NCBI RefSeq assembly: GCF_002160525.1
Contig: NZ_NFKT01000029.1
Coordinates: 1 to 60,993, forward strand
From: Lachnoclostridium sp. An169
Lineage (GTDB): Bacteria > Bacillota > Clostridia > Lachnospirales > Lachnospiraceae
DNA: 60,993 nt
Direction of reading: 5' to 3'
Shown here: positions 26,487-34,073 of the stretch, in pieces
How the letters are laid out: each line of letters starts with the position of its first letter
How positions within the stretch are numbered: the stretch's first letter is position 1
Position numbers and translations under genes: made by a program
The notes under the pieces: generated by a model
What the model was told of the DNA's origin: nothing
What the model saw: only the letters and a program-made list of their open reading frames with translations
Databases searched by the model: none

Positions 26487-26855
26487 ATGAGTAATTTAGG
26501 ATTGTATCAGGTAATGACGACTTGGTCGAAAAAGGTTGGTGGACCTCTTAACCTTGTAGGAATGATTTTTGGAGGAGGCGTTATATTTGGAGGAGGTGCT
26601 GTTGCAGGAGTGGTAATGATAAAAAATAAGGTTTCACAGAAGCTCGAGCAAAAGAAACTTGAGGAAAAAGCGTCCGCTATCTACACGGTAAATAGAGAAG
26701 GACAAAGCAATGAAGGGCTTCTTTTCAAAGAGAATGAGCAATTTAAGGTTTTAGAAGCGGATGGTGACGCAGCGCTGATTGAGAAACTGGGAGATAATAA
26801 TAATCCATACTTTGTTTCGGTAAAATTTCTCAGTTCCATTTCAGATTATCGATAG
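26487..26855 (+). CDS. Small membrane-anchored protein, unknown function
   Basis: A 122-residue protein not recognised. It has an N-terminal glycine-rich membrane helix (about 18-46: GGPLNLVGMIFGGGVIFGG and on), a short charged coil (about 48-62: KLEQKKLEEK), and a small beta-rich C-terminal domain of about 55 residues. Good AGAGGAGAGG ribosome site. It lies 14 bases after the HTH gene and 12 before the zinc-ribbon gene, so the three are probably one transcript. Confidence 0.65.
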   Translation: MSNLGLYQVMTTWSKKVGGPLNLVGMIFGGGVIFGGGAVAGVVMIKNKVSQKLEQKKLEEKASAIYTVNREGQSNEGLLFKENEQFKVLEADGDAALIEKLGDNNNPYFVSVKFLSSISDYR

Positions 26856-26867
26856 GGGGTATCAATA

Positions 26868-27083
26868 GTGAGTAAATATCCTACATGTAAAACGTGTGGT
26901 GCTAAAATGACAAAATTTGATGGATGGGCTTGGTATACTTGTCCGGAATGTGGAGATAAGGTTAGAATTATCGATGGTAACGAGACTTGGTATGATGAAA
27001 TTTTTCGCTCAGGAAAGAAGCAGCATGAATCTGATTTTGAATTGGCAGATTTTTGTCGTGGAGGAGACTTGACAGAGGATTGA
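26868..27083 (+). CDS. Small zinc-ribbon protein
   Basis: A 71-residue protein with two CxxC knuckles (C7/C10 and C25/C28) separated by 14 residues, a classic zinc ribbon, followed by an acidic tail. It begins with GTG at 26868 behind AGGGGGT. Function unknown; as the last gene of the three-gene cassette it may be an adaptor or antitoxin-like partner (inference). Confidence 0.65.
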   Translation: MSKYPTCKTCGAKMTKFDGWAWYTCPECGDKVRIIDGNETWYDEIFRSGKKQHESDFELADFCRGGDLTED

Positions 27084-27127
27084 GTAATAGGTTGGGGTAA
27101 AAAGGAATAGTAAATACATACAGGAGA

Positions 27128-27160
27128 TGCCCCTCTCGGCTGTTATAGCGGAGTGGGGCT
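27128..27160 (+). terminator. Possible terminator after the zinc-ribbon gene
   Basis: GCCCC and GGGGC flank a 21-base inner region that can partly pair, followed by TCTCGTTACTTTAT. The stem is short and the T-run is interrupted. Confidence 0.35.
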
Positions 27161-27315
27161 CTCGTTACTTTATAGGTATCATGCTCCAAGATCGATTATA
27201 ATTCTGGACCGAAATTCCACGGTGAAATGACTTTCAAAACCACTAGTCTTTACATTAGACACATTGAAAATGCAGGAAACGATATAAAATTCGTATACGA
27301 ATGTGGTCAATCCAT

Positions 27316-29103
27316 TCAACGAAGCAACTGTCTGACCTGTTCTCCCAGTCCGGCAAACGTATCTTTCATCTGCTCCAGAATTTCCCGTGTTTCCCTGACT
27401 CTTGAGGAAAGTGCCTCGTTTGTGTGCTTGAGACTGTCATTTTCTTTTTTGACCGCAGTGTTTTCCTGTCTCACCTTGTCGTTTTCCTGTTGGAACGTAT
27501 CCTTTTCCTGCCTCAGTTCATTATTTTCCTGCTTCAGACGGTCAATTTCTGCTTTGAGAGCAACAGTCTCTGTGCCTTCTGCTTTTCCCACACATTTTCC
27601 CGCGTCCTCGGCACGGATCCAACCGCCGGAATTCTGCTGTTTCTTGAGGCTGTGAAGACTGCTTAAGACAGCTGCCTTCAGCTCATTTTTATCAGTGTAG
27701 AACCGGATCATGCGGTTCTGTCGCGCTTTTTCGCGGAATTTTTCGAGGGCGTCTGCTTTCTGCGGATCGGTTTCCGTATTTTCTCTGGTGAGCTTGTTGA
27801 TATTCTTGTGCTGAAAAACAAGGATCGGTTTGCCCTTCTGGGCTGCATAGTCAAATTCCATTTCGGTATAGCTTTTCCCCGTTGATTCCATGACAGAACC
27901 GTATTTCCCTGCGATCACTACAAGATAAAAATCGGCTTTGTCGATCACTTTCTGGATGAATTTCCACTGCTCTGTATTGGAAGCGGGGAACATTTCCATT
28001 CCCACGGGTATGCAGTCGCATTCCAGGATTGCCTGGGTGATTTCTTTTCTTTCTTCTTTCAGGTCTTCGTAAGTCGAGCTTACAAAAACGTCGTATCTTC
28101 TTTCCAAGGTTTCCTCCGTTATATCTGTAATCTGTGTGCAATCTGCTGTTTCTGCAGCAGTATCTCTTGGCTTTGCGGGAGTGCTGCTCTTCGGCAAAGT
28201 CTCCGGTTCTTCCGTGAAATTTTCCGCACCGGAAAGCAGCAGTTTCTGTATGCTCCCTGCAATCATCCGGCAGATATGTACGTTAGCTGCCTGGCGCAGC
28301 GGCTGTTCCAGCTCGGAATTGCTGCTGTTTTCCGGGAAATAGTCATCCGGAAATCCTTTCAGTCTTGCAATCTCCCGGAGCGTCAGATATCTGGCGCCGT
28401 GCCCGTCGTTTACCACCGGGCGGTAGAAGCTGTTGTTTACGGTATCAGACAGTCGGAAAGTACCGTTTTCCCAGTTGTATATGCCCCTTTCTGTACAGGA
28501 ATGCCTTACCCTTTCGGAATGGGTGTAGGATTTGCCGGGCTCTAAAAAATCAAACGGATCTCTTTTGATCCCGATTGGCGCCGGAAACGAGAACTCTTTT
28601 CCAAGGGCTTCGGAGAGCGCGATAATATACAGGCGTTTCTCTTTCAGCGGAATGCCGGCATATTCCCGGGGATTGAGAAGCCCCCAGAATACGCTGTATC
28701 TGTCTTCACAGAGCAGATCCAGTAAGTTTTCAAATGCCCGGGAGCTTTTAAATCTCATCCGTGTTTCAAATACCAGGCATGCCGGGCGGAATTTCTGTAC
28801 AGCGGAAATAATCTCATCCAGGTTTGATTTTTCGGGATAAGGCTTTTCTGAGCCGGAAGATACTGTCCAGTAAATCTGTGAAGTGAGTATATCCGGTTTG
28901 CATCTGTTTGTTTCAATGAGATTTTCAATTTCCTCTCCGGGGCAGAGCTGTGCGGTATTATTCCGGGTGAGGATCGGAAGCTCTTTTTCGTTTACGGAAT
29001 CCAGGCTTTTGATCACATGGAAACCGGAGTGATGAAATGCAAACGCCAGAGCGCCGAGAGGATCATAAAGATCAATTACATGACAGGTCTGTTCCATATT
29101 CAT
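27316..29103 (-). CDS. Pseudo-cytosine-C5-methyltransferase fused to DUF4062 and a coiled coil
   Basis: A 595-residue fusion. Residues about 1-290 keep the shape of a DNA cytosine-C5 methyltransferase: motif I position (VIDLYDPLGALAFAFHHSGF), motif VI position (LVFETR), motif VIII (LKEKRLYIIAL) and a well preserved motif IX (LTLREIARLKGFPDDYF, about 237-256). The SAM loop is degraded, and the catalytic PCQ is absent (about 71-90 reads DILTSQIYWTVSS), so it should not methylate. Residues about 335-440 are a DUF4062 domain (YDVFVSSTYEDLKEERK), a TIR-like fold seen in defence and signalling ATPases. About 510-590 is a strong leucine/glutamate coiled coil. A dead methyltransferase could read a DNA sequence or methylation state and trigger DUF4062 (inference). 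Upstream partner: the winged-helix gene at 29126. Confidence 0.75.
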   Translation of the reverse strand: MNMEQTCHVIDLYDPLGALAFAFHHSGFHVIKSLDSVNEKELPILTRNNTAQLCPGEEIENLIETNRCKPDILTSQIYWTVSSGSEKPYPEKSNLDEIISAVQKFRPACLVFETRMRFKSSRAFENLLDLLCEDRYSVFWGLLNPREYAGIPLKEKRLYIIALSEALGKEFSFPAPIGIKRDPFDFLEPGKSYTHSERVRHSCTERGIYNWENGTFRLSDTVNNSFYRPVVNDGHGARYLTLREIARLKGFPDDYFPENSSNSELEQPLRQAANVHICRMIAGSIQKLLLSGAENFTEEPETLPKSSTPAKPRDTAAETADCTQITDITEETLERRYDVFVSSTYEDLKEERKEITQAILECDCIPVGMEMFPASNTEQWKFIQKVIDKADFYLVVIAGKYGSVMESTGKSYTEMEFDYAAQKGKPILVFQHKNINKLTRENTETDPQKADALEKFREKARQNRMIRFYTDKNELKAAVLSSLHSLKKQQNSGGWIRAEDAGKCVGKAEGTETVALKAEIDRLKQENNELRQEKDTFQQENDKVRQENTAVKKENDSLKHTNEALSSRVRETREILEQMKDTFAGLGEQVRQLLR

Positions 29104-29125
29104 TCACCGTATTGCAAATATTTTT

Positions 29126-29566
29126 TCATGAGTGGTTTGCGTGTTTCGAAGAGAGGGCGCCGATCCGGTCCAGCAGAAGCTGTGTCTCTTTGACAATATC
29201 CCGAAGCGTCATGATTTCCCTGAGGTCATCTTCGGTACTGGAGATAATGTCGATTCCATTTACAATATCGGACGCCTCTTTCACTGCCCGGGAATAAACC
29301 TCAAAGAGCCTGTCAGTCGGGGAATAGGCAGGCTTTTCGGATGGGGCACCGCCGATATACTGGTAGCATCCCCGTTCCGGTGAAATGTACCCGGGCATGT
29401 CGAGTATCTGATGGAGAGATCCGGCCAGATGTCCCTGCCGGTAGTCTGTGATGCCGCGCGCCTGCAGTTTCTCCCTGATCGTGGGGATGGAGAGGGGCTG
29501 ACCTTCCATCTTTAGAATATCGGCAATATTCTCTTTTAATAAACTTGTTGTCGATTGTGTTCCCAT
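29126..29566 (-). CDS. HARE-HTH-like winged-helix protein
   Basis: A 146-residue protein. The N-terminal 70 residues (LLKENIADILKMEGQPLSIPTIREKLQARG and onward to CYQYIG) match the HARE-HTH/ASXL-type winged helix, a DNA-binding domain often tied to restriction or modification systems. The rest is helical with no recognised domain. Good GAGGAGATG site. It lies 22 bases ahead of the methyltransferase-DUF4062 gene in the same direction, so the pair forms a two-gene operon. Likely DNA-recognition or control subunit (inference). Confidence 0.7.
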   Translation of the reverse strand: MGTQSTTSLLKENIADILKMEGQPLSIPTIREKLQARGITDYRQGHLAGSLHQILDMPGYISPERGCYQYIGGAPSEKPAYSPTDRLFEVYSRAVKEASDIVNGIDIISSTEDDLREIMTLRDIVKETQLLLDRIGALSSKHANHS

Positions 29567-29752
29567 TCGTTCATCTCCTCTTTCTTATATAATATCATGA
29601 AGAGATAAAAAATCAAGACAAAATGATGAAAGAGAAAAAATAAATGAGATATGATGAATAATGAAAATAACAAATTAATTAGGAACTTATTTCTAAGGGG
29701 AAAACTTTAAAAACGGAGATGGGCGGCATTAAAAAGTGAAATGGATGCAGAC

Positions 29753-29779
29753 GCGGGCAGTGAGAGGTACACTGCCCGC
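29753..29779. other. Perfect 10-bp hairpin without T-run
   Basis: GCGGGCAGTG (29753-29762) pairs with CACTGCCCGC (29770-29779) around seven bases. It follows the end of the reductase gene on the minus strand, but no T-run follows on either strand. Confidence 0.5.
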
Positions 29780-29787
29780 AGAGTATT

Positions 29788-29838
29788 GATGCCCTGGGAT
29801 AATGGATGCCTTGGGATAATGGATGTCCCGGGATATAT
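29788..29838 (+). repeat. Three 17-base tandem repeats
   Basis: Copies at 29788-29804, 29805-29821 and 29822-29838. The first two differ at one base; the third is more diverged. Non-coding. Confidence 0.7.
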
Positions 29839-29879
29839 GGAGAAACGGAAGAACAGTATAATTTCCGAGACTGCATGTT

Positions 29880-31946
29880 TCAGATAAATGAGAACGCCAG
29901 ATCGTAAGCGCTCCATATTACATTCTTCAGGTTCCCGACTTTTGCCGCGTCGCCGAGAATGTGGACATGTTCGGAGGATTCTTCTGCAAGGGGAGTCCCC
30001 GGAACATACCCAACGGACAGAACCGCGGAATCACAGGATAGTTCTTTTTCCCCATCCGGAGTCAGGATGGTTACGCTGCCTTTATTGATCTGCTGAAGTG
30101 TGCTTTCCAGATATACCGGAATTTTATAATAGCGGATCAGGTCTCTTAAGCACTCGGAGTTGGCGGCGCATATTCCGGTGGCATTTACCAGGCAGTCGGT
30201 CATCTCCACGATAAATGGTTTCTTCCCTTTTCTTGCCAGGTCATAGGCGATCTCACAGCCGGTCAGTCCGCCGCCGATGACAGCGACCGTCTCTCCCACG
30301 GATTTCTTTCCAAGCAGATAGTCAATGGCTTCAATTCCCCGCTTGAATCCGGGCAGGTTCAGCGTTCTCGGCTTTGCTCCGGTTGCGATGACGATCTCAT
30401 CGGCACTTACGGCTTTGAGGTCACGGATCTCTGTACTCAGGTGTACGTTTACAGGAAGCTTGCCGATCTGCGTGCGGTACCATTCGATCAGTTCTTTGTC
30501 CTTTTCTTTGAAGTCCGGGGCTGCGGCTGCGATAAATACTCCGCCGAGCCGGTCTGTTTTTTCATACAGGTCAACAGTGTGTCCCATAAGGGCACAGAGC
30601 CTTGCCGTCTCCATTCCCCCGATACCGCCGCCGATGATGGCGATCCGTTTCTTTGTCCCGGCCTTTCGGATGGCGTATTTCTTTTCCTCAAAAGAAATCG
30701 GATTCAGTGCGCAGTGCCCCTGAGTTGCAGCGTCCGCCATATCCATGACGGCTCCGGAGTTCTTCGTATATCCGACCGGAAGGCAGGCGTTGTGGCAGGA
30801 AATACACGGGCGGATGTCTTCCTCCCGTCCCTCTTTGATTTTGGTCAGATACTCACCGTCGCAAATGAACTGCCTTCCGATGGCAACTGCATCCAGTTTT
30901 CCCTCGGCGATAGATCTGGCAGCAGTATCCGCCTGCATTCTTCCCGCGCAGATCACAGGGATATCCACGAACTTTTTGATATGCTCCGCTTCGGAGAGGT
31001 TGCAGTTTAACGGCATATATACCGGAGGATGCGCCCAGTACCAGGAATCATAGGTCCCGTTGTCCGCATCGAGCGCGTCATAGCCGGCATCCTGGAGATA
31101 TTTTGCCGCTTTTTCACTCTCTGCCATGTCCCTGCCCTTTTCTGTAAATTCTTCTCCCGGAACAGCTCCGACTTTGAAATCGATCACTTTGCTCGTGACG
31201 GAATAGCGGAGCATCACCGGGTAATCTTCGCCGCATTCCTCCTTGATCGCCCGGACTACTTCCACAGGGAAACGGTAGCGGTTTTCAAAGGAACCGCCGT
31301 ACTCGTCTGTCCGGTGATTGGTGTACTCTGTAGTGAACTGGTCCATCAGGTATCCCTCATGAACTGCATGCACCTCCACACCGTCCACACCGATCTCCTT
31401 GCAGAGCCGGGCGGATTTGGCGTAAGCTTCAATATACTGTCGGATTTCCTTTACCGTCAGCTGGCGGGATGTGTACTGGGGAGCCCATACCATGGGAAGC
31501 CCCTCGTCAGGGGCAACCATCATCTCGTTCAGATGAAGAAACGGATTGGTGAGTGTTTTCAGCGCTTTGTTTCCGGCAATTTTGAGCATCTGTGCGGGAA
31601 GCGTGTAGTTCCTTCCGGCAAATCCGGCGCCCAGCTGGAAAAAGATCTTTGCCCCGTTTTTGTGAATCTCATCGATGAGCGGCTTTGCCTGCTCGAAAAC
31701 TTTGGGGCTTTTGTGCAGCCATTTTCCTATCATCATGGAATAGACGGGGATCATTCCCGGAATGAAAAGCCCTACCTCATTTTTTGATCTCTCCACATAG
31801 TAGTCATGACTCTTCTCGTTGAGCTTTGGACCCATCATGTTGTCCACGATGTTGGTCCCTTCCATGGCGGGGATGATTACCCGGTTCCGGATCTCACAAT
31901 TCCCGATGTGGAAAGGTGTAAAAAGTGCTTCATATTTTTTGTCCAT
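29880..31946 (-). CDS. Old Yellow Enzyme-type NADH:flavin oxidoreductase (FMN, 4Fe-4S, FAD)
   Basis: A 688-residue reductase of the 2,4-dienoyl-CoA reductase / BaiCD / BaiH group. The FMN TIM barrel (about 1-380) carries the H-V-EGYLMDQF and NHRTDEYGGSFENR signatures. Cysteines for one 4Fe-4S cluster follow (CISCHNACL and a later cysteine, about 385-420). The C-terminal FAD/NAD part has two GGGxxG motifs (IIGGGIGGME, VIGGGLTGCE). Relatives reduce conjugated C=C bonds of enoyl compounds, bile-acid intermediates or other enoates; the substrate cannot be told here. Single gene, divergent from the small receiver-like gene. Confidence 0.88.
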   Translation of the reverse strand: MDKKYEALFTPFHIGNCEIRNRVIIPAMEGTNIVDNMMGPKLNEKSHDYYVERSKNEVGLFIPGMIPVYSMMIGKWLHKSPKVFEQAKPLIDEIHKNGAKIFFQLGAGFAGRNYTLPAQMLKIAGNKALKTLTNPFLHLNEMMVAPDEGLPMVWAPQYTSRQLTVKEIRQYIEAYAKSARLCKEIGVDGVEVHAVHEGYLMDQFTTEYTNHRTDEYGGSFENRYRFPVEVVRAIKEECGEDYPVMLRYSVTSKVIDFKVGAVPGEEFTEKGRDMAESEKAAKYLQDAGYDALDADNGTYDSWYWAHPPVYMPLNCNLSEAEHIKKFVDIPVICAGRMQADTAARSIAEGKLDAVAIGRQFICDGEYLTKIKEGREEDIRPCISCHNACLPVGYTKNSGAVMDMADAATQGHCALNPISFEEKKYAIRKAGTKKRIAIIGGGIGGMETARLCALMGHTVDLYEKTDRLGGVFIAAAAPDFKEKDKELIEWYRTQIGKLPVNVHLSTEIRDLKAVSADEIVIATGAKPRTLNLPGFKRGIEAIDYLLGKKSVGETVAVIGGGLTGCEIAYDLARKGKKPFIVEMTDCLVNATGICAANSECLRDLIRYYKIPVYLESTLQQINKGSVTILTPDGEKELSCDSAVLSVGYVPGTPLAEESSEHVHILGDAAKVGNLKNVIWSAYDLAFSFI

Positions 31947-32112
31947 AGTAAACCTCCAATAAAGCGATCCATATATCGCTGAGAATAATTATATCATACC
32001 ACATTCGGGGAAAAACGCGCGGAAATATTGGCGCATAAAGTTACGGATTCAAAGTTACAAATTTGAGACGCGCATTGTGCTTGCCGGGTAACTTTGCGCT
32101 GATAGAATACGG

Positions 32113-32157
32113 AATATCAGAAGGGATATAAAATATCGGAAAATACAGAATATCGAA
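32113..32157 (+). repeat. Three imperfect AATATC repeats upstream of the receiver-like gene
   Basis: AATATCAGAA, AATATCGGAA and AATATCGAAA recur about every 17-18 bases, just before the ribosome site at about 32168. Could be an operator array (inference). Confidence 0.35.
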
Positions 32158-32179
32158 AACAGTAAAAAGAAGGGGAAGA

Positions 32180-32509
32180 ATGACTATGGGAAGAAATGTG
32201 CTTATTGTTGAATCAGATATGGATTTTGCCATAAAACTCGGCCTCTTTTTCGGAAGGAAATCATTCAGTCCGGTGTTTGCTTTTTCCATCCGCGAGGCAA
32301 TGGCGGAACTGCGGGCGCAGACGCCGGTGCTGGTCTGTGTAAATCCTCTGCTCCGGGACGGCACGGGAGAGGATTTCCTGAAAAAAGCGCGGGCAGAAGG
32401 ATTCGATATGCCGGTAGTGTCCATGGAAGGATGGCTGCCGGAGGAACTGCCCGAATATCTGCCGGAGAGGCTGCCGGAATACCTGCCCGGAAAGATGCAG
32501 GCGGGATGA
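32180..32509 (+). CDS. Degenerate receiver-like small protein
   Basis: A 109-residue protein resembling a response-regulator receiver (NVLIVESDMDFAIKLGLFF at the start), but the phospho-acceptor position reads VNPLL rather than D. There is no output domain. It ends in a short repeat of PEYLP/PERLP. It is probably a non-phosphorylated receiver-like regulator or decoy (inference), of low similarity to known families. An AAGGGGAAG site precedes 32180; a second ATG two codons later is also possible. Confidence 0.55.
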   Translation: MTMGRNVLIVESDMDFAIKLGLFFGRKSFSPVFAFSIREAMAELRAQTPVLVCVNPLLRDGTGEDFLKKARAEGFDMPVVSMEGWLPEELPEYLPERLPEYLPGKMQAG

Positions 32510-32529
32510 AAATACAGGTAATCAAATGT

Positions 32530-32557
32530 TTGCAAATGCATAAAAATATAGTAAAAT
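32530..32557 (+). promoter_or_regulatory. Promoter of the antitoxin/methyltransferase genes
   Basis: TTGCAA (32530-32535), a 16-base spacer, TAAAAT (32552-32557), about 20 bases before the antitoxin ATG. Confidence 0.5.
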
Positions 32558-32577
32558 GATTTCAGAAAGATGATGTT

Positions 32578-32838
32578 ATGTCCAGCACTTTAATTCAATT
32601 TCGGACAGATGACGATTCGAAGCTGAAGGAAACGAGCATTTGTGAACGTTTGGGGATTGATCTGCCAACATATATGCGAATGTGCATATCACGATTAATC
32701 AGAGAAAATGGGATACCATTCAGTATGAAGTTAGATGAAGAAAAGAAATGCGGGGAGGAAAACCATGGAGAATGCGATTGTGACATTGAAAAAAGGCGAG
32801 GGGCGCGCTCTGAAGCAGGGCGGCCCCTGGATTTATGA
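32578..32838 (+). CDS. Orphan RelB/DinJ-type antitoxin, 3' end runs into the next gene
   Basis: An 86-residue protein. Residues 1-50 match the RelB/DinJ ribbon-helix-helix antitoxin family (STLIQFRTDDDSKL, ERLGIDLPTYMRMCISRLI, GIPFSMKL). No RelE/YafQ toxin follows. The frame continues through the ribosome site of the methyltransferase gene and overlaps it by 74 bases, and the last 30 residues look unrelated to the family. This suggests the original antitoxin tail, stop and toxin were lost by deletion. It may still act as an auto-repressor or a DNA-binding regulator (inference). Weak ribosome site. Confidence 0.65.
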   Translation: MSSTLIQFRTDDDSKLKETSICERLGIDLPTYMRMCISRLIRENGIPFSMKLDEEKKCGEENHGECDCDIEKRRGARSEAGRPLDL

Positions 32839-33967
32839 TAATGAGGTGGCGAGCATCGTCGGAAATTTTGAGGACGGGGATATCGTGCTCGTCCATGATT
32901 TTGACGGATATCCGCTGGGACGGGGATTTATCAACCGGAATTCAAAGCTGATCGTGAGGATGATGACCCGGGATAAGGATACGCAGGTGGATGAAGCGTT
33001 TATCCGGATGCGGGTGAAGAATGCCTGGGAGTACCGGAAGAAAGTAGTGGCCACGTCGAGCTGCCGGGTGATCTTCGGAGAAGCGGATTTCCTGCCGGGA
33101 ATTGTGGTGGACAAGTTTGCTGATGTGTTGGTGGTGGAATCCCTGGCACTTGGGATCGACCGCTTCAAGGTGATGATTGTGGATATTTTAAAGGAGCTGA
33201 TGGAGGAGGACGGCATCCACATCCGGGGCGTCTATGAACGGAGTGACGCGAAAGTCCGGGAACAGGAGGGAATGGAACGGTACAAAGGTTTCATCGGAGA
33301 ACCCTTTGATACAAAAGTAGAGATCGTGGAGAACGGCGTGCGCTATTATGTGGATGTAAAAGACGGGCAGAAGACCGGATTCTTCCTGGATCAGAAGTAC
33401 AACCGCCAGGCTGTGGCAAAGCTCTGTAAGGGCGCGCGGGTGTTGGACTGCTTTACCCACACGGGGTCTTTCGCCCTCAATGCAGGCATGGCGGGGGCAG
33501 CGCATGTGACCGGTGTGGACGCATCCGAGCTGGGAGTCGCCCAGGCGAGGGAAAACGCGGCGCTCAACGGCCTGGAGGACCGGGTGGAATTCCTCTGCGC
33601 GGACGTCTTTGACCTGCTTCCGGAACTGGAGAAAAAGGGAGAGAAATATGATGTGGTGATCCTCGATCCCCCGGCGTTTACCAAGTCGAGAAGTTCCATT
33701 AAGAAAGCGGTCAGGGGATACCGCGAGATTAACCTGCGGGGGATGAAGCTGGTGAAGGACGGAGGATATCTGGCAACCTGCTCCTGCTCTCATTTCATGG
33801 ATTACGAACTGTTTACACAGACCATCGGGCAGGCGGCGAGAAATGTACATAAGCGCCTGCGGCAGGTGGAGTTCCGCACCCAGGCGCCGGATCATCCGAT
33901 TCTCTGGGGAGCGGGAGATTCGTATTATCTTAAGTTCTATATTTTCCAGGTCTGCGATGAGAAATAG
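32765..33967 (+). CDS. RlmI-type 23S rRNA (cytosine-C5) methyltransferase
   Basis: A 400-residue class I methyltransferase of the YccW/RlmI group. An N-terminal PUA domain (about 1-80) is followed by a RlmI-like linker, SAM motif I (VLDCFTHTGSFALNA, about 222-236), the ILDPPAF motif and the TCSCSHFM element with conserved cysteines. It is expected to modify 23S rRNA, position unverified. The start at 32765 has GGGAGG; the longer frame from 32735 lacks a site. It overlaps the antitoxin reading frame. Confidence 0.88.
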   Translation: MENAIVTLKKGEGRALKQGGPWIYDNEVASIVGNFEDGDIVLVHDFDGYPLGRGFINRNSKLIVRMMTRDKDTQVDEAFIRMRVKNAWEYRKKVVATSSCRVIFGEADFLPGIVVDKFADVLVVESLALGIDRFKVMIVDILKELMEEDGIHIRGVYERSDAKVREQEGMERYKGFIGEPFDTKVEIVENGVRYYVDVKDGQKTGFFLDQKYNRQAVAKLCKGARVLDCFTHTGSFALNAGMAGAAHVTGVDASELGVAQARENAALNGLEDRVEFLCADVFDLLPELEKKGEKYDVVILDPPAFTKSRSSIKKAVRGYREINLRGMKLVKDGGYLATCSCSHFMDYELFTQTIGQAARNVHKRLRQVEFRTQAPDHPILWGAGDSYYLKFYIFQVCDEK

Positions 33968-34018
33968 AAGCTAAGCAGCTGGGAAAATTTTGGTTTATTT
34001 GCATCATATACGGAGAAA

Positions 34019-34055
34019 GCGTGCAGAAAAGCTGCTCTGTGTCTTTTCTGCACGC
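34019..34055. terminator. Intergenic 13-bp hairpin between convergent genes
   Basis: GCGTGCAGAAAAG (34019-34031) pairs perfectly with CTTTTCTGCACGC (34043-34055). It lies between the convergent rlmI-type and AAA/nuclease genes and could serve both. The T-run is within the stem only. Confidence 0.5.
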
Positions 34056-34073
34056 CTCTGAAAAGAAGCATTT

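Larger units (their letters stand above)
29567..29879. other. Gene-free stretch with promoter, hairpin and short repeats
   Basis: Minus-strand promoter candidate for the HARE-HTH gene: TTGATT and TATTAT with 16 bases between, at about 29590-29620. A perfect 10-bp hairpin sits at 29753-29779 and three 17-base repeats at 29788-29838. No gene is supported here. Confidence 0.5.

Noticed and set aside
29788..29838. CRISPR-like array
   Set aside because: The repeats are tandem, with no spacers and no cas genes nearby.
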